A DNA stretch of 19,342 nt, from positions 1-19,342 of the forward strand of contig CALFBL010000039.1 of the NCBI GenBank assembly GCA_937951695.1, given 5' to 3'. Of this stretch, positions 13,646-19,342 are shown one piece after another. The position numbers and the translations under genes were made by a program. This DNA comes from an uncultured Granulosicoccaceae bacterium. Its GTDB lineage: Bacteria; Pseudomonadota; Gammaproteobacteria; Granulosicoccales; Granulosicoccaceae. Position 1 is the stretch's first letter, and each line of letters starts with the position of its first letter. The notes beneath the pieces are model-generated. The model ran no database searches, was not told the DNA's origin, and saw only the letters and a list, made by a program, of their open reading frames with translations.

Positions 13646-15892
13646 ATGAAACAAGTCAACTACATGCAGCCAGGCCCCGGACTTCAAGGCTACGCAACGG
13701 TTCCCGCGACCAGCGACGCGAAAGAATATCTGGCGCTTATACTTCGGCATAAGTTTGGCATTTTGCTGACCCTGCTGCTCGGTGTGGCTATAGCGACCTT
13801 GTACCTGATCAGCACCACGCCGGTGTACCAGGCCGAGGCGTTGATTGAGGTGGACGACACCAATCCGCTTGACGACAACACCGTCGTGGACTGGACTCGC
13901 CCAACTATCAAGGAAGAGGCGAACATTCTGCGCTCACGCAAAGTGCTGCAACCGGTGGTTGATCTGTATCAGCTGCGCAATGAAACCCGTGCAAAAAAGC
14001 TTAAAGTCGTCGGTGACGTCACTGAACGGGTACCCGCACTGGGCGATTGGTTGTCAAAGCTCGATTTTGCCAAATCCTTCGCGTGGCATGGAGAGAGCAT
14101 CGAAATCACCAACTTGTCCGTACCGCGTGCCTGGGAGGACGATCCGTTGACGTTAACCGCGTTGGGCGATGATCGCTATTCGCTGTCGCGTGAGGGTCGC
14201 GTGCTGGTGGAATCGGCGAGTGTCGGTGAAAATCTGCGCGTCGACGTTGGCAGTAATTCGCTTGTAACGCTCACTGTCACGGCCATGGACGCCACAGAAG
14301 CGGTTGAATTTTCGGTGGTGCGTCGTTCTCTTGAATCCACCATCAACGGTGTTCGCGCTAGTTTGTCCACCGAGACATCGGACGCACAATCGCGAATGAT
14401 TACGTTGAAATACTTAGGTACCGATCCGATCGAAACCACCGAGGTTGTGAATCAGGTCGTGCAGGTGTACCGCGACGTCAAACTCTCGGACGACATTGGT
14501 GACACCGTTAAAGAACGCGAAATTTTTGAATCCAACTTACCCAATGTCGCCAGTGAACTGGAGGCGGCTGAAAATGCGCTGTCAACGTTTCGTCGCCGCA
14601 CCGGTTCCATCAACACGTCCCTGCAATCGGGCAACATCCTTGGCCAAATTGATGTTTTGCAACGCCAGTTAAACGAGCAGGAAATCGAACGCGATGAGCT
14701 TCGGGAGCGCTACACCGCACTGCATCCGAGCACAAAGCGACTGGATAAAGAAATTGGCATCATTCAGCGCAAGATCAATCAGCTGCGTGGTCGAGTGAGC
14801 TCTATGCCTAATAACGAGCGTGAGATGGAACAGCTGCAACAGGAGGTGGATAACAAGCGCACCATCTATAACGAAATGAGCGCACGGCTCGAGAACATCC
14901 GTATCAAAGAATCGATCACATCGGGTAGCGTCAAAATCTGGGACAAAGCGATTCCGCCAGAGCGCCCGGTTTCACCCAACAAATTACTGGCGTTAGTCGG
15001 CGCGACGCTCGGCACCCTGTTTCTCTACATGCTGTACCTGACCTTACGATCTGCGCTCTCGACTCTGATCTCTGACCAGGAATCATTGGAACGTGCTTCA
15101 GGACTACCGGTTTACATGAGCATTCCGAAGAGCTCTGCGCAAAAACGCCTAGCGTCAGCACCGACTGTTGATCCGCGACGCCTACTTCCGGGCGCAAGCG
15201 GTAGCAGCGACCGCAAAGCGCTGGCGAATGTACTGGCGGTGGGTAAACCCGAGGATTACTCGGTAGAGAGCATGCGAGGACTTCGGTCCATGCTCGAAGA
15301 CGTCATGGACGGTGCCAAGAACAATATTTTGATGATCACCAGCCCCCTGCCCAGCATGGGTAAATCGTTCATTAGTTTGAATTTGGCGGTGTTGCTGGCT
15401 CAGTCGGGAAAGCGCGTGTTACTGATCGACGCCGATCACCAGCGTGGTCAATTGCACAAGCAATTTGGCTTGAAGATGGGGCCAGGCCTACCCGAAGTGG
15501 TGCGAGGAAAATCCGAGCTGAAGGAGACCGTAAAGCCGTGTCAGGTGGAAAACCTGTATGTGATCCCGCGCGGATTTATGAACGATGGCAGTAGCCGGGA
15601 AATGCCCGGAGATCGTGAATTCGGTCGATTTATGGATGTGGTGGCGCATCGCTTCGACATTTGCATCATCGATACACCGCCGGTACTGAGCGTATCGACC
15701 GCCGCCAGTCTGGGAAAGCAAGCTGGCTCCACCCTGATGGTGGTAAAAGAAGGCGAGATTAAGGAACCGCAACTGACGGAATCGCTAAAGCGCTTAAGCT
15801 TCTCCGGCATTCGGGTTAACGGATGCATTCTCAATGGGGCGACCGCACCAACGCCCAGACACTATGCTTACTACAGAGAGCAATTGGACTAG
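13646..15892 (+). CDS. Wzc-like polysaccharide co-polymerase / tyrosine autokinase
   Basis: An inner-membrane polysaccharide co-polymerase that controls chain length and export of an exopolysaccharide or capsule through its cytoplasmic kinase. Residue order (748-residue form): Wzz domain with first membrane helix near 37-56, periplasmic part with coiled-coil-prone segments (about 290-420), the proline motif PPERPVSPNK (437-446), second helix near 447-467, then the BY-kinase domain. That has Walker A SPLPSMGKS (566-574), Walker A' VLLIDADHQRG (591-601) and Walker B ICIIDTPP (672-679). The usual Arg of the A' motif (D-A-D-x-R) is shifted by one here (DADHQRG). The C-terminal Tyr cluster is short: Y740, Y742, Y743. 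The frame extends upstream to a TTG at 13607; ATG 13646 was preferred though neither has a strong ribosome site. It heads the polysaccharide genes that follow; no Wza-type outer-membrane exporter is inside the window. Confidence 0.92.
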   Translation: MKQVNYMQPGPGLQGYATVPATSDAKEYLALILRHKFGILLTLLLGVAIATLYLISTTPVYQAEALIEVDDTNPLDDNTVVDWTRPTIKEEANILRSRKVLQPVVDLYQLRNETRAKKLKVVGDVTERVPALGDWLSKLDFAKSFAWHGESIEITNLSVPRAWEDDPLTLTALGDDRYSLSREGRVLVESASVGENLRVDVGSNSLVTLTVTAMDATEAVEFSVVRRSLESTINGVRASLSTETSDAQSRMITLKYLGTDPIETTEVVNQVVQVYRDVKLSDDIGDTVKEREIFESNLPNVASELEAAENALSTFRRRTGSINTSLQSGNILGQIDVLQRQLNEQEIERDELRERYTALHPSTKRLDKEIGIIQRKINQLRGRVSSMPNNEREMEQLQQEVDNKRTIYNEMSARLENIRIKESITSGSVKIWDKAIPPERPVSPNKLLALVGATLGTLFLYMLYLTLRSALSTLISDQESLERASGLPVYMSIPKSSAQKRLASAPTVDPRRLLPGASGSSDRKALANVLAVGKPEDYSVESMRGLRSMLEDVMDGAKNNILMITSPLPSMGKSFISLNLAVLLAQSGKRVLLIDADHQRGQLHKQFGLKMGPGLPEVVRGKSELKETVKPCQVENLYVIPRGFMNDGSSREMPGDREFGRFMDVVAHRFDICIIDTPPVLSVSTAASLGKQAGSTLMVVKEGEIKEPQLTESLKRLSFSGIRVNGCILNGATAPTPRHYAYYREQLD

Positions 15893-15939
15893 GTGAGAGT
15901 CGCAGGCCTGATACGGCTTATACGCGACCTATGAGGATG

Positions 15940-15968
15940 CGATTCAGTGCATAAATACCACTGAATCG
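15940..15968 (+). promoter_or_regulatory. Perfect 10-bp stem-loop after wzc-like gene
   Basis: CGATTCAGTG (15940-15949) is the exact reverse complement of CACTGAATCG (15959-15968), around a 9-nt AT-rich loop; two G-U pairs could lengthen the RNA stem. It lies 47 bp after the wzc stop and is not followed by a U-run, so it is a poor intrinsic terminator. It could be an RNA-processing or stability element, or a DNA operator site for the following sugar transferase gene. The whole gap (15893-16129) holds no other strong element; TAAAAT at 16076-16081 is a possible -10 box. Confidence 0.5.
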
Positions 15969-16129
15969 TGAACCGCTGTGTCGCGAATGCGCTTGTATCG
16001 TCAACATTTGTGAAACAGAATGGATTTTGGGTAATTTTCCTACTCACTTAACAACATGAAATCACAAGCGAGCGCTAAAATCATCGACATCAACAGCACT
16101 CGTTGTTGTTCAAGGTCCAGGAGAAGTAC

Positions 16130-16879
16130 GTGTCAGGTTTAGAGTTGCACAAAAACAACAGATCGGATGTTCTCGGCGGTTTTGCCCACTCATCAGCCAA
16201 TTCAGCTCTGCTCACTTCAACCGCCAGTGAATCTCACTGGCGTTCAATAGCCACCTCCGACACCATCTCGCTGCGACCCCTCTCGGGTATTAGCTGCGCT
16301 GCAAAGCGCGCGTTGGACTTCATTCTTGGCTCGGTCGCTCTAGTACTCCTTTTTCCCGTAATGGTCATTATTTCTGTTGCTGTCAAACTGGACAGCACGG
16401 GTCCGGCATTGTTTTGCCAACCGCGCTCGGGCCGCAACCGTGAGATCATCAAGGTCTATAAGTTCCGTACCATGTACCAATCAAAGCCATCGAGCGAATT
16501 CGTTCAAGCGTCCAAAGACGATCCGCGCATTACGCGTGTTGGTGCTTTCTTGCGACGAACCAGCCTCGATGAACTGCCCCAGTTGTTCAACGTTATTCAG
16601 GGCTCGATGTCACTGGTCGGTCCACGCCCGCACCCGTTAAAACTCGACGATGATTTTCGCCATGTTATCCCTGCTCTTCATTCACGCTATTGCGTCAAGC
16701 CGGGCATCACAGGTTGGGCACAAATCAATGGCTACCGAGGTGAAACCCGTCAGTTGAAAGACATGTCTGGTCGTATCGAGCACGACCGTTATTACATCCG
16801 CAACTGGAGCTTGTCTCTGGACCTGCGAATACTAGTGGTGACAGTCTTCAAAGGCTGGACACACGAAAACGCATATTGA
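16130..16879 (+). CDS. Polyprenyl-phosphate sugar-1-phosphate transferase (short, WcaJ/WbaP C-terminal type)
   Basis: An inner-membrane enzyme that starts repeat-unit assembly by moving a sugar-1-phosphate from a nucleotide sugar to undecaprenyl phosphate. It has only the catalytic module: a membrane helix (about 62-86) after KRALDF, then KVYKFRTM (108-115), the acidic RRTSLDELPQ (142-151), VGPRPH (163-168) and PGITGWAQINGYRG (191-204), the conserved series of this family. The four-helix N-terminal half found in WcaJ and WbaP is absent; instead there is a ~55-residue polar Ser/Thr-rich leader of unknown role. The start is GTG 16130 because AGGAGA (16119-16124) sits 5 bp upstream; the frame could begin at TTG 16103 but without such a site. 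Sugar specificity (glucose, galactose or an N-acetylated sugar) cannot be told. The GT26 gene follows within 4 bp. Confidence 0.93.
   Translation: MSGLELHKNNRSDVLGGFAHSSANSALLTSTASESHWRSIATSDTISLRPLSGISCAAKRALDFILGSVALVLLFPVMVIISVAVKLDSTGPALFCQPRSGRNREIIKVYKFRTMYQSKPSSEFVQASKDDPRITRVGAFLRRTSLDELPQLFNVIQGSMSLVGPRPHPLKLDDDFRHVIPALHSRYCVKPGITGWAQINGYRGETRQLKDMSGRIEHDRYYIRNWSLSLDLRILVVTVFKGWTHENAY
16222..16242 (+). repeat. Perfect 9-bp inverted repeat in the sugar transferase leader
   Basis: CGCCAGTGA (16222-16230) and TCACTGGCG (16234-16242) are exact reverse complements around a 3-nt loop, ATC. It lies in codons 31-38 of the sugar transferase, in the poorly conserved leader. As RNA it would be a tight hairpin early in the coding region. 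Its CAGTGA core partly matches the stem of the hairpin after wzc (CAGTG), so a shared protein-binding site is conceivable; this is inference. Confidence 0.5.
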
Positions 16880-16883
16880 TGAC

Positions 16884-17672
16884 TTGTGTGTGAGCGAGCA
16901 TACTCTTGCGCGTCACAGCCTGCTTGGATTTGAAGTACATCCTGGTACGCTCGATGACTATCTGAATCTTATCCGGCACGCAGCGGCTCACCAGCAGCGC
17001 TACACCGTGCTGTATCATAACTTGCATTCGCTCTACAGCTACTTTACGTCGGAGCAGCTACAGGATGATTATAAAGGCTGCACGGTACTGGTGGATGGCA
17101 TGCCAGTGATCTGGCTTATGCAGGCCAAAGGGATTGCGGTCACGCGTGAGCACCGCCTGACTTACGTCGATTTCATCATGCCCATGATGAAACTTGCGCA
17201 GAGCGAAAATCTTAACGTGTTTCACGTCGGTCAAAAGGCGGAAATTCAACAAGAAGCCATGAAGCGCATTCGTGAACAGGTTCCAGGTATCGAGATTGCG
17301 GGTCATGACGGATATTTCGATCAAAGTTCCGACAGTGATGAGAGCCAGCGCGTAATTGATGAAATGAATCAGTTCGGCGCCGACATCGTACTGGTAGGAT
17401 TCGGGGCTCCAAAACAAGAAGCCTGGCTTGCCGCAAACCGTGAAAAAATTAACGCATCTATCGTCTTTGCCTGTGGCGCCTGTATGGAATACGTTGCTGG
17501 CGCCGTCAGCACTCCGCCACGTTGGATGGGTCGCACCGGACTCGAATGGTTGTTTCGACTCGGGGAAAACCCACGCCGGTTTGCGTTTCGCTATCTCGTC
17601 GAACCGATTTTGCTTGCTGGCATTCTTGGCAAAAGGTGGCTGAGTGAGAAATTTAACCGTACGTCTTCCTAA
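16884..17672 (+). CDS. WecG/TagA/CpsF family glycosyltransferase (GT26)
   Basis: A 262-residue GT26 glycosyltransferase, a peripheral inner-membrane enzyme that typically adds the second sugar (often an aminosugar or uronic acid derivative) to the lipid-linked primer. Visible motifs are LYHNLHSLY (43-51), LVDGMPVIWLM (69-79, with D71 at the place of the proposed catalytic Asp of TagA), LTYVDF (92-97), HDGYFD (141-146) and VGFGAPKQEAWL (171-182), then ACMEYVAGAVSTPPRWM and GLEWLFRL-x-x-NPRR. The basic C-terminal tail (219-259) is the membrane-docking appendage usual in the family. The start is uncertain: TTG 16884 or GTG 16890, neither with a clear ribosome site, 4-10 bp after the sugar transferase stop; translational coupling is likely. 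Placement right behind the priming transferase fits its role as second enzyme of assembly. Confidence 0.92.
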   Translation: MCVSEHTLARHSLLGFEVHPGTLDDYLNLIRHAAAHQQRYTVLYHNLHSLYSYFTSEQLQDDYKGCTVLVDGMPVIWLMQAKGIAVTREHRLTYVDFIMPMMKLAQSENLNVFHVGQKAEIQQEAMKRIREQVPGIEIAGHDGYFDQSSDSDESQRVIDEMNQFGADIVLVGFGAPKQEAWLAANREKINASIVFACGACMEYVAGAVSTPPRWMGRTGLEWLFRLGENPRRFAFRYLVEPILLAGILGKRWLSEKFNRTSS

Positions 17673-17685
17673 CCCATATCTCTAG

Positions 17686-18981
17686 ATGGCTAGCCATGAA
17701 TCCGCTGTGAGGCGCTCATCGTTGTTTGCCCGTTTGGGTGAATTGTCGTCTCAGCGCTATCTTGGCTCGCTGGGCGCGCAAGCCCTTGTCAGTGGCTTTC
17801 ATTTTGGTCTGAACTATCTGCTGCTGCAGCGCATGTCGCAATACGATTACGGTGTGTTTGCGTTTGCCTTCTTCACCCTTGCACAATTTGCAGCCGCGCT
17901 AAACAACGCCCTGATATCGACTCCGCTGGCGGTCTACACACCGACGGTAATAGACGAACAGGAGCGCGCGGACAAAGAAGCTATGTTCAGCCTGTTGAAC
18001 ATCCTGTTATTTCTGTCATTGATCATGACCGGGCTTGGCTATCTTTGGTATTCCGGGCAAGCGACCCATCTGGTGTTATCTGTGACATTATTTGTGGCCT
18101 GCTACGCCGCTCGCCAATACAGTCGTAGTTTGGGGTACGCAAGACTGCGCCCATTGGTCACGGCAACCGGCGATGCTACCTATGTGATCATCGGGCTGAT
18201 TTTCACAGCCTTTTTCGTATGGCGATTCGATACCCTGAAAGTGGAATGGGTGCTATCAGCATTGAGCGCTGCCAACTTGTTCGCAATGACTGTCGAACGC
18301 CTGCGCCTGAGCGGGCGCTGGTGGCGCGGTTACGATTTCTCTCAATTGTGGATGTACAAAGAAATCTGGTTGCAATCGCGCTGGGCACTCATTGGGGCGA
18401 TGACCACGTTGCTGCTGGCTCAGGCCCACAGTTTGATTATCACCTGGGCAGAAGGCCCTGCCGCCTTTGCTCCACTGGCCGCTGGGTTCGTGTTATTCGG
18501 GCCGGTGCGTATCGCGTTGATCACCTGGCAGAACATGGTAAAACCTGAGATTGCGGTGGCCCTGTCGCAGGGCCGTAATGATGCGGTATCGGGCCAAATC
18601 CGGCGCACCGTGCTGATGATGGGTGTGGCAGTGGTGTTACTGGGCTTGAGCCTGATGGTGCTCTGGCCCTGGGTGAATGAGATTCTGTACGCAAAGAATT
18701 ACGGCGATCAACCGATGCAGATGATCGTCTTGATGTGGGCCGTAATAACCTTCTTTGCGGCGATTTATAATGCACCAGCCGCTGCGCTGCAAGCGTTGAA
18801 AGATTTTCGTGTTCTGGCGATGAGTAGTGTTTATGGCGCCGCAATAAGTGCGATTGTGGTCAGTGTTTTGCTTTACTACACGGCACCTGAGTTCACATTA
18901 CTGGGCATTATGGCTGCTGAAGCGTTCATGGCCGTCTATCTTCTAAGTATTGTTTTCAACCGACTGAAACCGAACCGATAA
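17686..18981 (+). CDS. Wzx-like polysaccharide flippase (MATE/MVF-related)
   Basis: A 431-residue inner-membrane protein with about twelve hydrophobic helices, recognised as an oligosaccharide-lipid flippase of the MOP superfamily. Support comes from the opening GSLGAQALVSGFHFGLNYLL, the YDYGVFAFAFFTLAQF helix (the family's 'YGxxxxAxxxxxxF' pattern), the second-half GPVRIALITWQNMVKPEIA block, a loop with two cytoplasmic Arg-rich segments, and a C-terminal NAPAAALQALKDFRVLA helix near residue 365. It would flip the undecaprenyl-linked repeat unit made by the preceding transferases. It is less conserved than the neighbouring enzymes, as is usual for Wzx. The ATG lies 13 bp after the GT26 stop with no clear ribosome site. 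A polymerase (Wzy) is not in the window; it may lie further downstream. Confidence 0.85.
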   Translation: MASHESAVRRSSLFARLGELSSQRYLGSLGAQALVSGFHFGLNYLLLQRMSQYDYGVFAFAFFTLAQFAAALNNALISTPLAVYTPTVIDEQERADKEAMFSLLNILLFLSLIMTGLGYLWYSGQATHLVLSVTLFVACYAARQYSRSLGYARLRPLVTATGDATYVIIGLIFTAFFVWRFDTLKVEWVLSALSAANLFAMTVERLRLSGRWWRGYDFSQLWMYKEIWLQSRWALIGAMTTLLLAQAHSLIITWAEGPAAFAPLAAGFVLFGPVRIALITWQNMVKPEIAVALSQGRNDAVSGQIRRTVLMMGVAVVLLGLSLMVLWPWVNEILYAKNYGDQPMQMIVLMWAVITFFAAIYNAPAAALQALKDFRVLAMSSVYGAAISAIVVSVLLYYTAPEFTLLGIMAAEAFMAVYLLSIVFNRLKPNR

Positions 18982-19015
18982 TCTGCCTGAATCGCATAGT
19001 GCGCTGCTGGCAGAT
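18981..19015 (+). promoter_or_regulatory. Two-tier symmetric stem-loop between flippase and GT2 genes
   Basis: ATCTGCC (18981-18987) pairs with GGCAGAT (19009-19015). Inside, CGCA (18993-18996) pairs with TGCG (19000-19003) around the loop TAG, leaving a symmetric 5/5 internal loop (18988-18992 and 19004-19008). The element begins at the last base of the flippase stop codon and ends 23 bp before the GT2 ATG. No U-run follows, so attenuation, RNA processing or shielding of the upstream message is likelier than termination. Confidence 0.5.
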
Positions 19016-19038
19016 CCAGGCCACTCAGCAAACACCTC

Positions 19039-19342
19039 ATGCACACAGTTATTGTCATATGTACCTACCGACGACCCGGTGGTCTCAGTCGCCTGCTCGA
19101 TCACATAGAACGATTGGCGTTACCTGCAGGAGTCGATAAGCGCGAGATCGCGCTGGCGGTGGTCGACAATCACGCCGACGCTGAAGGGCTAGCGGTGTGT
19201 GAGGATCGTGCCGCTGATTACCGTTTTACCCTGAACGCCATATGCCAACCGGGCAACGGGATATCAGACGCTCGTAACGCCTCTGTGGCGATAGCGTTAT
19301 CGGCCAATCCGCAATACGTGGCCTTTCTCGACGACGACGAAT
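19039..19342 (+). CDS. GT2-family glycosyltransferase, N-terminal part (3' truncated by window)
   Basis: The frame is open from ATG 19039 to the window end (101 codons). It begins HTVIVICTYRRPGGLSRLL, the usual GT-A nucleotide-sugar-binding start of family 2 glycosyltransferases, then VVDNHADAEG (about residues 45-54), QPGNGISDARNAS (about 72-84), and ends at VAFLDDDE, the D-x-D metal-binding site. It should use a nucleotide sugar to extend the lipid-linked repeat unit in the cytoplasm. It belongs to the same operon as the flippase, with a 57-bp gap filled by the stem-loop. Donor sugar and full length cannot be judged from this part. Confidence 0.9.
   Translation, partial: MHTVIVICTYRRPGGLSRLLDHIERLALPAGVDKREIALAVVDNHADAEGLAVCEDRAADYRFTLNAICQPGNGISDARNASVAIALSANPQYVAFLDDDE

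Overview
The window looks like chromosomal DNA of a free-living, probably marine, Gram-negative proteobacterium, most likely a gammaproteobacterium. The reasons are the lipoprotein signals, the Wzc/WecG/Wzx exopolysaccharide genes, a DgcN/DgcA pair of the kind described in marine bacteria, and moderate GC (mid-50s percent by eye). The genus cannot be fixed from sequence alone. There is no rRNA, tRNA, CRISPR array, transposase or phage gene. Coding density is high, and no gene-free stretch exceeds about 300 bases.

Region 1 (1-7153, plus strand) holds metabolic genes. First comes the C-terminal part of an MFS permease, then a 594-residue protein that joins a complete acetate kinase to a complete PduL-type phosphate acyltransferase. 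A DUF924 protein overlaps it by 4 bp (ATGA). After an 84-bp gap rich in inverted repeats come a glycine-amidinotransferase-family enzyme, a DMT/EamA permease 3 bp behind it, and a PfkB-family sugar kinase. An isolated small membrane-anchored protein with 17-residue tandem repeats ends this region.

Region 2 (7210-13449, minus strand) has two transcription units. dgcN-dgcA (9195 to 7210) encodes a D-glutamate N-acetyltransferase-like protein and an enolase-superfamily epimerase/racemase, separated by 6 bp. Together they would turn D-glutamate into N-acetyl-L-glutamate. The second unit (13449 to 9256) is a tight three-gene set: a membrane-anchored phospholipase-D-like protein, a large lipoprotein of unknown function, and a lipoprotein dihaem cytochrome c related to the RoxA/cytochrome-c-peroxidase group. 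The last two genes abut exactly (TAA-ATG). I know of no described pathway with this combination.

Region 3 (13646-19342, plus strand) starts an exopolysaccharide or capsule locus. It has a Wzc-like co-polymerase/tyrosine autokinase, a short polyprenyl-phosphate sugar-1-phosphate transferase that primes the lipid carrier, a WecG/TagA/CpsF glycosyltransferase that probably adds the second sugar, a Wzx-like flippase, and the start of a GT2 glycosyltransferase cut by the window edge. Stem-loops lie after wzc and between the flippase and the GT2 gene. Neither has a U-tract, so processing or attenuation within the operon is more likely than simple termination.

The items most worth a second look are the AckA-PduL fusion, the PLD/lipoprotein/dihaem-cytochrome cassette (with both HKD motifs of the PLD protein lacking the usual Asp), and the 17-residue-repeat membrane protein.
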